The position numbers and the translations under genes are program-made. The notes below the pieces were generated by a model, which did not search any database, was not told the DNA's origin, and was given only the letters and a program-made list of their open reading frames with translations. Below, in pieces: positions 49,551-58,702 of a stretch of 64,000 nucleotides of DNA (position 1 is the first letter of the stretch; each line of letters begins with the position of its first letter). The stretch is taken from NCBI RefSeq assembly GCF_000245335.1, contig NZ_JH600305.1, forward strand, positions 248,001 through 312,000, given 5' to 3'. This DNA is from Bacillus mojavensis RO-H-1 = KCTC 3706 (lineage in GTDB: Bacteria; Bacillota; Bacilli; Bacillales; Bacillaceae).

Positions 49551-50063
49551 TTACTTGTCTTTTCTGATTTCTCTGACCACATGGGCGAGCTCCGGAATAA
49601 TCAGCTTATTCATCGCCAGCTTTACCGCACCGCTGGAGCCTGGCGTTGAAAAAATGGCTGTGTGTTGGATAACGCCGGCAGTGGCTCTCGACATGATTGC
49701 ACTGGAGCCGATGTCTTCTGTATAACTGAGCATCCTGAATATTTCTCCAAAGCCGGGCAGCTCTTTCGAAAACAGCGGCGTAATGGCTTCAATGGTGACG
49801 TCCCGATTTGCTATGCCTGTCCCTCCGTTTAAGAGAACCGCGTCTGTTTGCTCATCCATGCATCCCGCTAAGACAGCCCGCTGCAGGGCATCCTTTTCGT
49901 CTTTTACAATTTCATATGCAGCAATCTGATGGCCAGCTTCTTCTAAAAATGAGATCATCAGCCTGCCGCTTTTATCCGTTTCTTCCGTTCTCGTATCACT
50001 GACCGTAATCACTTTGCACCGGACAATACCGGGTGCCTCTTGTTTATGCTCTTGAACACTCAT
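49551..50063 (-). CDS. moaB: Molybdenum cofactor biosynthesis protein MoaB
   Basis: A 170-residue MoaB/Mog-type protein acting on molybdopterin (adenylylation). Core motifs are ITVSDTRTEETDKSGRLM (~19-36), LLNGGTGIANRDVTIEAI (~74-91) and IFSTPGSSGAVKLAMNKLI (~135-153). GAGGTGAGCC precedes the ATG. It stands alone between argG and ackA, with terminators on both sides. Confidence 0.93.
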   Translation of the reverse strand: MSVQEHKQEAPGIVRCKVITVSDTRTEETDKSGRLMISFLEEAGHQIAAYEIVKDEKDALQRAVLAGCMDEQTDAVLLNGGTGIANRDVTIEAITPLFSKELPGFGEIFRMLSYTEDIGSSAIMSRATAGVIQHTAIFSTPGSSGAVKLAMNKLIIPELAHVVREIRKDK

Positions 50064-50108
50064 TGGCTCACCTCTTTGTATTTTTGTCTACCTTTATCAT
50101 GCTTCAAC

Positions 50109-50140
50109 AAAAAAGCACATTCAAGAGAATGTGCTTTTTT
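50109..50140 (-). terminator. Terminator after ackA
   Basis: Stem AAAAGCACATTC / GAATGTGCTTTT with a four-base loop and T runs in both directions. Confidence 0.85.
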
Positions 50141-50143
50141 GCA

Positions 50144-51331
50144 TTATTTAGCTAAACGAACAACGTCGCGTGCAATCATGACTTCTTCATCAGTCGGAAT
50201 GATCATAACTTTTACTGGAGAATGAGGGTAGCTGATGAACGCTTCCTCACCGCGTACGTTATTAAGCGCAGGATCCCAGTATACGCCCATAAATTCCAGA
50301 CCGCGAAGAACGCGTTCTCTGACTTCTACGCTGTTTTCACCGATACCGGCAGTAAAGATGATCGCATCAACACCGCTCATTCTGGCAGCGTAAGAACCGA
50401 TGTATTTGTGGATACGGCTCGCGAAGACTTCAAGCGCAGTTTCCGCGCGCTCATTACCTTGTTTCGTTGCTTCAACGATGTCACGAAGATCGCTTGAGAA
50501 ACCGGAGATGCCAAGCAGTCCGCTTTTTTTGTTTAATGTATTCAGTACTTCGTCAGCGGTTTGGCCCGTTTTCTCCATAATGTATGGGATCAGGGCAGGG
50601 TCGATGTTTCCAGAGCGTGTACCCATTGCCACACCCGCAAGCGGCGTGAAGCCCATAGATGTATCAATTGATTTTCCGCCTTCAACAGCCGCAATACTTG
50701 CACCGTTGCCAAGGTGGCAGGAAATCAGGCGTAAATCTTTTAACGGACGGCCGAGAAGCTCTGCCGCACGCTCCGTCACATATTTATGTGAAGTGCCGTG
50801 GAAGCCGTATTTACGGATACCGAATTTTTCATAGTATTCGTATGGCAGGCTGTACAGGTAAGACTGTTCAGGCATTGTTTGGTGGAATGCCGTATCAAAA
50901 ACAGCAACCGCAGGAACATTTGGAAGCACTTCTTTGAAGGCTTTAATTCCAACGATATTTGCCGGGTTGTGCAGCGGCGCCAATTCAGAAATATCTTCGA
51001 TCTCCTGAATTGTTTCGTCCGTTAATAAAACGGAATCGCTGAATTTTTCTCCGCCGTGTACCACGCGGTGTCCAATTCCGTCAATTTCATTTAAATCTTT
51101 GATAATGCCGAATTCTGTCAGCTTATTCAGCAGCATTTTAACCGCTACCGCATGATCAGGTATATCAGTTACTTCTGTATTTTTTTCGCCGTTTACAGAA
51201 ATTGTGAACACACTGTCGGCGATACCGATTCGTTCAACTAAGCCCTTCGTTAAAACTTTTTCTGAAGGCATTTCGAAAAGCTGAAATTTCAAAGACGAGC
51301 TTCCTGCGTTAATTGCAATAATTTTGGACAT
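50144..51331 (-). CDS. ackA: Acetate kinase
   Basis: A 395-residue ASKHA-fold kinase that converts acetyl phosphate and ADP to acetate and ATP in overflow metabolism. It has [15 protein letters not shown] (~6-20), [10 protein letters not shown] (~87), [16 protein letters not shown] (catalytic Asp ~148), and FHGTSHKYV with [11 protein letters not shown] (~207). The region upstream holds two cre sites ahead of the promoter, fitting the known activation of ackA by CcpA. Confidence 0.97.
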   Translation of the reverse strand: MSKIIAINAGSSSLKFQLFEMPSEKVLTKGLVERIGIADSVFTISVNGEKNTEVTDIPDHAVAVKMLLNKLTEFGIIKDLNEIDGIGHRVVHGGEKFSDSVLLTDETIQEIEDISELAPLHNPANIVGIKAFKEVLPNVPAVAVFDTAFHQTMPEQSYLYSLPYEYYEKFGIRKYGFHGTSHKYVTERAAELLGRPLKDLRLISCHLGNGASIAAVEGGKSIDTSMGFTPLAGVAMGTRSGNIDPALIPYIMEKTGQTADEVLNTLNKKSGLLGISGFSSDLRDIVEATKQGNERAETALEVFASRIHKYIGSYAARMSGVDAIIFTAGIGENSVEVRERVLRGLEFMGVYWDPALNNVRGEEAFISYPHSPVKVMIIPTDEEVMIARDVVRLAK

Positions 51332-51472
51332 GATTGACGCTCCTTTTTACTCTGTATCAACATCTTCGTTTTTCGTACTTTTTTCCCGGTGAAATCATCA
51401 ATTTCTCCCGAAAAATATCTGACTTTTCCATTTAAACATTGTCATGTCGGCTTTTCAAGTCAACTTGTGTAT

Positions 51473-51486
51473 TGATAACGCTTACA
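51473..51486 (-). promoter_or_regulatory. cre site upstream of the ackA promoter
   Basis: Minus-strand TGTAAGCGTTATCA matches the CcpA consensus at all 14 positions. It lies just upstream of a likely promoter (TTGAAA, 17 nt, TTAAAT), the arrangement for activation by CcpA. Confidence 0.8.
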
Positions 51487-51531
51487 AAAAGAAGTCGTTA
51501 TTTTCAGACACATTACCTATGCGCTAAACAT

Positions 51532-51546
51532 TGATTAACGCTTTCA
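51532..51546 (-). promoter_or_regulatory. Second cre-like site upstream of ackA
   Basis: Minus-strand TGAAAGCGTTAATCA resembles cre with one extra base or one mismatch. It lies 46 nt further upstream than the first. The rest of the 342-nt gap between ackA and ytxK holds the ackA leader and the ytxK terminator. Confidence 0.5.
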
Positions 51547-51625
51547 TCCTGCAGTTTCTCCTTTCGTATTTTGTGTGTTGAAACCTTATTCAATTCGTCT
51601 ATCTTTCCCCTGATGTTCATACAAA

Positions 51626-51670
51626 AAACAGCTTAAGCTTCCTCAGACCGGAGCTCAAACTGTTTTCATT
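51626..51670 (-). terminator. Terminator after ytxK
   Basis: Stem AACAGTTTGAGCT / AGCTTAAGCTGTT with two wobble pairs, then TTTTTTG on the minus strand. Confidence 0.75.
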
Positions 51671-51673
51671 TTT

Positions 51674-52659
51674 CTATTTTTCCTTTGTAAACCACGCATC
51701 TATTTGTGCCATCATGTCGAGCATCGCCTTCTGGTTGGAGAAGGACGGCAGATTCGCAAGCAGAATTTGGTTCGGCGCTTTCGTCTCTTCACCTGTTTTC
51801 TGAAGCACAAGAATACTTTTGGCATGGGCTTCGTCTTTAAAAATCGATTTTGGCAGCTGCAATAGTGCATTAATATGAACCTTGTCCTTGAAAACTGCTT
51901 CAGCTTGTCGCTTTGAGAGCTTTCAAACAAATGATTCGGGATCATAAAGAACAGGTAGCCGCCGGGTTTTGTATGCTTGACGCTTTGCTCAATAAACAAA
52001 TGATGAGCGAAGGAATGGCCTTCATCCGCTTTCAGTTCAAAGGCTTTTGCCCCCTCGTCATTCGGATAATAGCCAACCGGCAGATCGCATATCACTGTGT
52101 CAACCGGATCGATAAACAGCGGCTCGAGGCTGTCCTGATGGAACAGTTCCAGCTCTTTTTTCAGAAGGTTCGCCTGGTCATAGGCAATTTTCAAAAGCAC
52201 GTCATCTATTTCTACGCCATAGCTTTTCGCCGTATTCTCTGACAGCTGGTTTAACACGGTGAACAGAAGATTTCCCGTTCCAACAGCCGGATCAAGAAGT
52301 GTTACATCCTTTTTCCCTGCCATAAACTTATTTACCAAGTAACTGATAAACAGTCCGATAGTGTCCGGCGTCATTTGTCTGTTTGGATGGGATATATCCT
52401 TTAATCCCTTTAAGACGGCAAGCTGGAATGCTTTTCGCACCCACTCGTGTTCATATGTGTCAAATTTGGCTTTTTCAAGCAGTGCTTTAAGCTTTTCAGC
52501 CTTCTCATTCGGCAGCTTCAGCTGATCCGTTTTTTGAAGAAAATACATTTCTCCCGCTTCGGCAAGCGCTTCTATATATGAAATCTGCAATTCATTTTTT
52601 ATGATAATCGCTGCATCATCCAGCAGCTCGTATACCGCACCTACATGATCGTTTTGCAT
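51674..52659 (-). pseudogene. ytxK: DNA methyltransferase-like protein YtxK, frameshifted in this sequence
   Basis: YtxK resembles class I SAM-dependent N6-adenine DNA methylases (type I HsdM fold). SAM motif I is LLDPAVGTGNLLFTVL (~115-130). The catalytic motif IV, normally Asn/Asp-Pro-Pro-Tyr, reads DLPVGYYP, so activity on DNA is doubtful. Two frames are needed: the first ends after DKLKQF, the second carries LQLPKSIFKDEAHAKSILVL to the end. One base is missing from the run at 51891-51894 (plus strand A4, expected A5), giving a ~328-residue protein when restored. The ATG at 52659 follows GGAGG. It is downstream of tpx. Confidence 0.87.
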
Positions 52660-52679
52660 AATGTGTTCCTCCTTGCCAT

Positions 52680-52713
52680 GAAAAAAGCTCCGGCGGCAGC
52701 CTGGAGCTTTTTT
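52680..52713 (-). terminator. Terminator after tpx
   Basis: Stem AAAAGCTCC / GGAGCTTTT with GC-rich inner part, T runs on both sides, between the tpx stop and the ytxK start. Confidence 0.85.
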
Positions 52714-52720
52714 CACCTGC

Positions 52721-53224
52721 TTACTTCAATAATGCCTTGGCAGCCTCAATCGGCTCTTCATAATTCGGGTGGTTCGTTGCTTCGCTTACATATTCAGCGT
52801 AAACGACTTTTCCGTTCTCATCAAGCACAAATACGGAACGCGCAAGCAGACGAAGTTCTTTTATATATACACCGAACGCTTCGCCAAATGACATGTCTTT
52901 GTGGTCTGACAGAGTTTCCACTTTGTCAATTCCGTTTGCTCCGCACCAGCGCGCCTGTGCAAATGGAAGATCCGCACTGATTGTATAAACGTTAACATCT
53001 CCAAGCTTTGCAGCCTCTTCGTTAAAGCGGCGGGTTTGCGCATCGCAAACGCCTGTGTCAATTGAAGGGATAACAGAAATAATCGTTACTTTTCCTTTCA
53101 TGTCAGCTAACGATTTTTCTTCAAGGCTGTTAGTCAGCACTGTGAAATCAGGGGCTTGATCTCCTACTTTCACTTCTTGTCCGACAAGCGTAACCGGACC
53201 GCCTTTGAATGTAATTTCAGCCAT
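52721..53224 (-). CDS. tpx: Thiol peroxidase (2-Cys peroxiredoxin)
   Basis: A 167-residue atypical 2-Cys peroxiredoxin that reduces peroxides with thioredoxin. The peroxidatic Cys60 is in [15 protein letters not shown] and the resolving Cys94 in [11 protein letters not shown]. The ATG at 53224 follows AGGGAGG; an upstream frame of 24 more residues has no site. It is a stand-alone gene between ytfJ and ytxK terminators; oxidative-stress control is known for the family but I see no clear operator. Confidence 0.96.
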   Translation of the reverse strand: MAEITFKGGPVTLVGQEVKVGDQAPDFTVLTNSLEEKSLADMKGKVTIISVIPSIDTGVCDAQTRRFNEEAAKLGDVNVYTISADLPFAQARWCGANGIDKVETLSDHKDMSFGEAFGVYIKELRLLARSVFVLDENGKVVYAEYVSEATNHPNYEEPIEAAKALLK

Positions 53225-53294
53225 TATAATTCCTCCCTTTTGTATGTATGTCTCTATCATAGTAAAGTTTCTTGCAAACTGCAAAGTATATGCC

Positions 53295-53327
53295 AAAAAA
53301 AAGTTAACTGCGGCCGCCGCAGTTAAC
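53295..53327 (-). terminator. Terminator after ytfJ
   Basis: Stem GTTAACTGCGG / CCGCAGTTAAC with a three-base loop, followed by TTTTTTTT on the minus strand. Confidence 0.9.
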
Positions 53328-53333
53328 CCTTCT

Positions 53334-53783
53334 TTAATAATTCATATTGTTCATTTGATTTTGGCCTTGGTTTTGATTCTTGTTATTTTTCTTAAACATT
53401 TGCTGTATGCGCTCCAGTGTTTGAGGGGCTGCGTCCAGAATTTTCTCAATCAAATGAGTATTTTCATCTAAATGAAGCATTCTGATGCCAGTCGAACCGA
53501 CAATTAAAAACGCGATCGGCGTAATAGACACACCGCCCCCGCTTCCGCCTCCGAAGGGTAGTTTCTGCTCTCTTGTTTCATCGTCTTCCGATTTTTTCAC
53601 AGCCGGTTTGCCGCCAAACTCACTGCCGCCTGCGGCGAATCCGAATCCAACTTTAGAAACGGTTAAAATCACGCTTCCATCCGGTGTTTCAACCGGATCT
53701 CCGATGATTGTGTTAACATCAATCATTTCCTTCAGGTTTTCCATTGCTGTTTTCATTAAACCTTGGATGGGATGGTCTGCCAT
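53334..53783 (-). CDS. ytfJ: Sporulation protein YtfJ (GerW)
   Basis: A 149-residue member of the YtfJ/GerW family. The conserved start ([20 protein letters not shown]), [14 protein letters not shown] segment, and glycine-rich loop ([20 protein letters not shown], ~74-93) are present. GerW is needed for normal germination through the Ger receptors. AAGGAGG lies before the ATG. It is 13 nt downstream of ytfI, so they form one operon. Confidence 0.92.
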   Translation of the reverse strand: MADHPIQGLMKTAMENLKEMIDVNTIIGDPVETPDGSVILTVSKVGFGFAAGGSEFGGKPAVKKSEDDETREQKLPFGGGSGGGVSITPIAFLIVGSTGIRMLHLDENTHLIEKILDAAPQTLERIQQMFKKNNKNQNQGQNQMNNMNY

Positions 53784-53796
53784 ATACGCTTCCTCC

Positions 53797-54486
53797 TTAA
53801 ACTGATGAATCTTTCTTTGAAGTCATTCGAGCTGACGGATTCTTCTTTAATACAGAAAGCTCCCGTCCGTACTTAACGAATTTGAAAGCTGCAAGCATAG
53901 CATGTCCAAAGCGAAAAAAGAATATACACTGAAAATGGGTCTTGGAAACAGGGACTTGAAACGATGGAATCACGTCATAAACAGGCTTATTCACAAAGTC
54001 TAAATGGTCATGAAGCATAGCTGCAATACCGCCTTTGACTCCCCATACGGCACCTGTTAACACACCTGTCACCGCGGCGTCATGAACCCCGACGACTGTG
54101 ACCCATTCGAGTTTTGTGATATGCAAATGCGCCATAAAAGAAGCGCTGATTTTTTTTAACTTAGTGACATGATGCAGAAACATTTCAATTTTATTGATGC
54201 TCTGCTGCACATCATCAAACGTGATTTTTTTCTTACTGCTGCTTTTTTTCACTTTCGATTTTGTGTTCTGTCTGATATCGACTGTTCCGTCATCTTTGTT
54301 CACCTTAATCGCCGGAATTGTTTTTTTAATCCGAACCAGGCCAAACAGCGCAGTAATTTTCAAGGTCAGTTTGTCATTATCATCAGCATGAAGATACTCC
54401 GCGGCAACATAAATTTTCATTCTGAGAAGCAGCACGATACCTATAAGAATAAGAATGGCTGACAGCACATATACCATATTCTTCAC
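53797..54486 (-). CDS. ytfI: DUF2953 family protein YtfI
   Basis: A 229-residue protein with an N-terminal membrane segment ([19 protein letters not shown], ~5-23) and a DUF2953 domain; a Lys/Ser-rich stretch ([17 protein letters not shown], ~77-93) interrupts it. Function unknown. In sporulating bacteria it is usually next to ytfJ, as here, suggesting a joint role in the spore. AGGAAG precedes the ATG. Confidence 0.88.
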   Translation of the reverse strand: MKNMVYVLSAILILIGIVLLLRMKIYVAAEYLHADDNDKLTLKITALFGLVRIKKTIPAIKVNKDDGTVDIRQNTKSKVKKSSSKKKITFDDVQQSINKIEMFLHHVTKLKKISASFMAHLHITKLEWVTVVGVHDAAVTGVLTGAVWGVKGGIAAMLHDHLDFVNKPVYDVIPSFQVPVSKTHFQCIFFFRFGHAMLAAFKFVKYGRELSVLKKNPSARMTSKKDSSV

Positions 54487-54519
54487 TTCCTCTAGGAAGC
54501 ATTATCGCCCATTCAGCAA

Positions 54520-54550
54520 AAAATAAACCCGGACGGGGTCCGGGTTTATC
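54520..54550 (-). terminator. Terminator after yteJ
   Basis: Stem AAATAAACCCGGAC / GTCCGGGTTTATTT-like with a short loop, T-rich on the minus strand; separates sppA-yteJ from ytfIJ. Confidence 0.85.
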
Positions 54551-54552
54551 TG

Positions 54553-55047
54553 TTATTTACGATATAATTTTTCGTGCACCACAGTTGTATCAGCAATATA
54601 ATCGTGAATCCCCTGTTTTTTAGGAGAAAAAGCGATGACGATATACAAGATCCAAATTTTATCAATATACCGCCCGACCACTTCACGGAAAATCACAGTG
54701 CTCCATGTCAGCTTATGCCCCTGCTTGACAGAAATTACTTTGAGGCCGAACACCATTTTTCCGAGCGTTTGCCTGAAGTATTTGGTCATCAGCGTAAAAT
54801 ATGCCAGATAAACGAAAAGCGTTGTAATACTGTAGGCTGAGATGGTAAACATGCCGGATGTTTTCGGCAGATCCAGTAAAGTAAAGATGGGAGAAACGAT
54901 TAAATGGTTTAATCCCCACACAACGAGCCAATCAAGCAGGAAAGCCCAAAAACGGACCCAAAAGCCCGCATATGCGTGTGTGAGCTGTTCCGCTTGATCC
55001 GGGCCTGCAATGTCGCTGCGCTCTAACTCTTCATATGTCGCATCCAT
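54553..55047 (-). CDS. yteJ: RDD family membrane protein YteJ (SppI)
   Basis: A 164-residue RDD-domain protein. The defining Arg and Asp residues appear in GFWVRFWAFLLDWLVVWG (~28-45) and three membrane segments follow. In B. subtilis YteJ (SppI) binds SppA and inhibits its peptidase activity. Its position 12 nt after sppA in the same operon agrees with that partnership. Confidence 0.9.
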   Translation of the reverse strand: MDATYEELERSDIAGPDQAEQLTHAYAGFWVRFWAFLLDWLVVWGLNHLIVSPIFTLLDLPKTSGMFTISAYSITTLFVYLAYFTLMTKYFRQTLGKMVFGLKVISVKQGHKLTWSTVIFREVVGRYIDKIWILYIVIAFSPKKQGIHDYIADTTVVHEKLYRK

Positions 55048-55059
55048 TATTGATCCCTC

Positions 55060-56067
55060 CTACTTCGCATAGAGATACATCATTCTCGGCGAACCGGATT
55101 GTGAAAGAACTTCTCTCATATTCAGAAAATCAATTTCACTTTTAAACATCTTGTTCGCTCCCATGGAAAACAGAGAGCCTAATCCGAAGCTTTCCTCGTA
55201 AGAGACGACAGAAGCGTTTTTCAAGTTTTTATGGTCCTTTTTCATGGCCGCAATTGTATCATCATAAAATCCAAGTTCATCCACAAGGTTCAGTTTTTTC
55301 GCCTGCCGCCCGTCATACACGCGTCCGTCCGCAATTTTCTTTACCTGTGTTTTCGATAGGCCGCGGCCTTCTGAAATGACATCGACAAAGCCTTCATAAG
55401 AGTTATCAACCATAGATTGCATGATATTTTTTTCTTCTTTTGTCATCTCACGGGAAGGAGACATAATATCCTTGTGAGCCCCGCTTTTAATGGTCTCAAA
55501 AGAGATGCCGAGCTTATCAGCCAGCTTTGAGTAATTCACGCTTTCCATGATAACCCCAAGAGATCCTGTCAGGGTTTCCGGTGTCGCAAAAATTTTATCC
55601 GCAGCTGTTGAGATATAATACCCGCCGGAAGCTGCCATCGATCCCATTGACACATAGATTGGTTTTTTTGTTTCTTTTTTTACTTCTTCCAGTTTTTTAT
55701 GTATTTCGGCACTTTCATACACTCCGCCTCCCGGAGAGTTTACCTTGAGTACGATCCCTTTAACCGCACCATCTTCTTTTGCCTGCTCAAGGTTTTTCAA
55801 GAATGTTCGGTGGTTATACCCTTCTGAACCGAGCAGACTGCTTGAATCACCATTATCCTGAATGGTGCCGCTGACCTCCAAAACAGCGATTTTGCTGGAA
55901 AGGCTTCCGTTTTCAAGCGTCACTTCCTGGGATTCATCTGTCAGTGACGTAAGGTCTGTTTGAGCACCCTTAACACTTTCAAAGAAACTCATTGAGATAC
56001 TGACGATGATGGACACGCCAAAAATTCCAAGGGCGATCACTAATGCGATCCATCTTTTTGCATTCAT
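55060..56067 (-). CDS. sppA: Signal peptide peptidase SppA
   Basis: A 335-residue membrane serine protease that degrades leftover signal peptides. One membrane segment ([20 protein letters not shown], ~6-25) anchors the domain outside. The catalytic Ser is in [14 protein letters not shown] (~147) and the general-base Lys in [12 protein letters not shown] (~199). AGGAGG lies before the ATG. The gene is first in sppA-yteJ and divergent from ppnKB. Confidence 0.95.
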   Translation of the reverse strand: MNAKRWIALVIALGIFGVSIIVSISMSFFESVKGAQTDLTSLTDESQEVTLENGSLSSKIAVLEVSGTIQDNGDSSSLLGSEGYNHRTFLKNLEQAKEDGAVKGIVLKVNSPGGGVYESAEIHKKLEEVKKETKKPIYVSMGSMAASGGYYISTAADKIFATPETLTGSLGVIMESVNYSKLADKLGISFETIKSGAHKDIMSPSREMTKEEKNIMQSMVDNSYEGFVDVISEGRGLSKTQVKKIADGRVYDGRQAKKLNLVDELGFYDDTIAAMKKDHKNLKNASVVSYEESFGLGSLFSMGANKMFKSEIDFLNMREVLSQSGSPRMMYLYAK

Positions 56068-56251
56068 TTTTTCTCCTCCTTTTCCCCAAACTCTCTCATT
56101 ATACGATTGAAATGAAAAAATGTTTCATTAATGAGAAAGCTCCGGCTTAACGGGCTGCCGGCAAACATGGTACACTTATGACCAAAGGTATTTTATCACA
56201 AATACTGGATGGCAGAAAAACTTAAATATGACAGCAAAGGGGAAATGGGAT

Positions 56252-57055
56252 ATGACCGATCATCGCCGTAATGTTTATTTTTTTCACAAACAGGACCAGG
56301 AAACAAACAAACAAGTCAGTTCCTTAACACAATTGGCTGAAGAGAACGGATTTACTGTTGTCAATCAGCCTTCTGACGCCAATATTATTGCCAGTGTAGG
56401 CGGAGACGGTACATTTTTGCAGGCGGTCAGAAAGACGAATTTCCGTGACGACTGCTTATACGTCGGCATCACCAAAAAGGGGAAAGCTCATTTATACTGT
56501 GATTTTAACAGTGATGAGCATGAAAAAATGGTGGATGCGATGACATTTGAACAAATTGAGGTCAGAAAATACCCGCTGATTGAAGTGACAGTGGATCACA
56601 CCAGTCCTTTTCATTGTTTAAACGAAGTTTCCATCCGATCGAGCATTATTAAAACCTTTGTGATGGATGTGCTGATTGACGATCTGCACTTCGAAACGTT
56701 CAGAGGAGACGGAATGATTATTTCCACGCCTACAGGCAGTACAGCTTATAATAAGTCTGTGGCCGGAGCCGTCGTTGATCCGCTGCTTCCCTGCATGCAG
56801 GTGACGGAGCTTGCTTCACTGAACAATAATACCTACCGCACTCTAGGCTCTCCGTTCGTCCTCAGCTCTGAGCGAAAGCTGACGCTTCGTGTGGTGCAAG
56901 CCGGAAATGAACACCCGATTATCGGTTTGGACAATGAAGCACTCAGCACAAGAAACGTGAAAACGATTGAAATCAAGCTGTCTGATAAAAAAATAAAAAC
57001 AGTGAAACTAAAGGACAATTCTTTTTGGGAGAAAGTAAAACGGACATTTTTATAG
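56252..57055 (+). CDS. ppnKB: NAD kinase 2
   Basis: A 267-residue NAD kinase making NADP from NAD. The signature GGDGTFLQAVR (~50-60) contains the essential GGDG loop, followed by the conserved LNEVSIRSS (Asn-Glu, ~123) and the MIISTPTGSTAYNKSVAGA block (~154-172). The ATG at 56252 follows AAAGGGG; an earlier in-frame ATG at 56228 would add eight residues. B. subtilis has a second paralogue elsewhere. Confidence 0.94.
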   Translation: MTDHRRNVYFFHKQDQETNKQVSSLTQLAEENGFTVVNQPSDANIIASVGGDGTFLQAVRKTNFRDDCLYVGITKKGKAHLYCDFNSDEHEKMVDAMTFEQIEVRKYPLIEVTVDHTSPFHCLNEVSIRSSIIKTFVMDVLIDDLHFETFRGDGMIISTPTGSTAYNKSVAGAVVDPLLPCMQVTELASLNNNTYRTLGSPFVLSSERKLTLRVVQAGNEHPIIGLDNEALSTRNVKTIEIKLSDKKIKTVKLKDNSFWEKVKRTFL

Positions 57056-57057
57056 AA

Positions 57058-57096
57058 AATGAAAAGGACAGGCTATTCCCCTGTCCTTTTTTATTG
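57058..57096. terminator. Bidirectional terminator between ppnKB and ytcJ
   Basis: Stem AAAAGGACAGG / CCTGTCCTTTT with an eight-base loop; A/T runs fit both convergent genes. Confidence 0.85.
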
Positions 57097-58683
57097 GTGA
57101 TTCTCATATACAATCTGACCGTTGATAACGGTTTTTTCTATCTTTAAAAGATGAAGCTGTTTCGGGTCAGTGGTAAACGGATCTTCGCTGAGAATGGTGA
57201 AATCCGCGTCATACCCTTCAGCTATTTTCCCCCGTGTCTGCTCTTTGTATATGATCTCAGCACTTCCTGCTGTATAAAGCCTGATAGCTTCATATACTGT
57301 TAAACACTCGCTTTCGTTATAGGTCGGGCCGTTTTGTTCGCGGCTGCTTGTCCGGAGCACCGCAGACTGAATGCCGAGAAGCGGCTCAACAGGCTCAATC
57401 GGAGCATCAGAACCCCCCGCACATAAAATGCCTTTAGAGATCAGTGTTTTCCAAGCAAAGGCTGTTTTCATCCGGGCTTCACCAAGACGGTCAATCACCC
57501 ACGGAAAATCACTGGCGACGAAATGAGGCTGAAGATCAAGAGCGATCGGCATCCTTGCTGCTTTTTCAATCAACTCATCATTTAGCACCTGAGCATGAAT
57601 CAGACGATCATGCCGGCCTCTTTTTGGCGGATCCTGCTCGACAGCCTGCAGCACTTTTTCAAAGGCAAGGTCGCCGATGGCATGAACGGCAACCTCCATT
57701 CCTTTCTCTCTCGCTTTTTGAACGAGGCGGCTGAGTGATTCATCATCATGGACTTGAACACCGTTTGTGGAAGGATCGTCATGATACGGCTCTTTTAACA
57801 AAGCTGTTCTCCCGCCAAGCGCTCCATCAGAAAATATTTTCATGGCACCGAATTCAACGTACGGGCCAGACGGCTTCTTCATTTGCTCCCACCGATCAAC
57901 CGCTGCATGATGAACGAGCAAATGACAGCGAAACGGATACTTCCCGCTTGCCGCGGCCGTCTCATAAGCTTTCATCGGAACGGACACATCGCCGTAATAG
58001 GACAAATCTTCCGAATGGCCGCCTGTCAGGCCTTTTGTCCAGCAATCCTGAATGGCCGCTGTAAGCGCCTGATCAACATAGTGCTGAGATACAGGCGGAA
58101 CGGCTTGCAGGATCAGATCCTGTGCCTTATCAAACAGAAGCCCCGTCGGCTCGCCGTCTGCATCTCTTTCAATCACGCCGCCATCGGGATCAGGAGTGGC
58201 TTTTGAAATCCCTGCGGCTTGCAGCGCCGCAGAATTAACCGCTATTGCATGCCTGCATACCCGCTTGAGCAAGACGGGCCTGTCTGGGAATAAAGGATCA
58301 AGGTCATGCTTTGTCAAATAAGCCGGCTTCTCGAATTGATTTTCATTCCAGCCCTCTCCAATGAGCCAATCGTCTTCAGACAGGCTCTCTTCTCTTGCCT
58401 TCGCAGCCTGCAGCACAGCTTCTTTAGATGTATAAGAAGATAAATCAAGCTGGAGCTGTTTTTCTCCGTGCCCGATCAGATGCAAATGGCTGTCCACAAA
58501 CCCCGGAAACATGACTGCTCCATTCAAACTGATGTCTTGTGTTTCCGGTGAACTGTATTTATTCTTCAGACTCTCATAGCTGCCGGTGCCTTTTATGACA
58601 CCATCCTCTACATAAACAGCCTCCGTTTGGTGGCCTTCTTCGAGCATCGTATAAATGAAACCGCCGTGCCATATCGCCTTCAT
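57091..58683 (-). CDS. ytcJ: Amidohydrolase YtcJ
   Basis: A 530-residue amidohydrolase-superfamily protein with metal ligands in FVDSHLHLIGHGE (HxH, ~62-74), HAIGDLAFE (~337) and the Asp in AGGSDAPIEPVEPLLGI (~445). It resembles the YtcJ/NfdA-like group of deacylases; the substrate is unknown. It lies 19 nt after ytcI, so they are likely co-transcribed, possibly linking an amide hydrolysis to activation of the acid released. Confidence 0.9.
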   Translation of the reverse strand: MKAIWHGGFIYTMLEEGHQTEAVYVEDGVIKGTGSYESLKNKYSSPETQDISLNGAVMFPGFVDSHLHLIGHGEKQLQLDLSSYTSKEAVLQAAKAREESLSEDDWLIGEGWNENQFEKPAYLTKHDLDPLFPDRPVLLKRVCRHAIAVNSAALQAAGISKATPDPDGGVIERDADGEPTGLLFDKAQDLILQAVPPVSQHYVDQALTAAIQDCWTKGLTGGHSEDLSYYGDVSVPMKAYETAAASGKYPFRCHLLVHHAAVDRWEQMKKPSGPYVEFGAMKIFSDGALGGRTALLKEPYHDDPSTNGVQVHDDESLSRLVQKAREKGMEVAVHAIGDLAFEKVLQAVEQDPPKRGRHDRLIHAQVLNDELIEKAARMPIALDLQPHFVASDFPWVIDRLGEARMKTAFAWKTLISKGILCAGGSDAPIEPVEPLLGIQSAVLRTSSREQNGPTYNESECLTVYEAIRLYTAGSAEIIYKEQTRGKIAEGYDADFTILSEDPFTTDPKQLHLLKIEKTVINGQIVYENHQ

Positions 58684-58702
58684 TCACGTTCACTCTCTTT
58701 CT

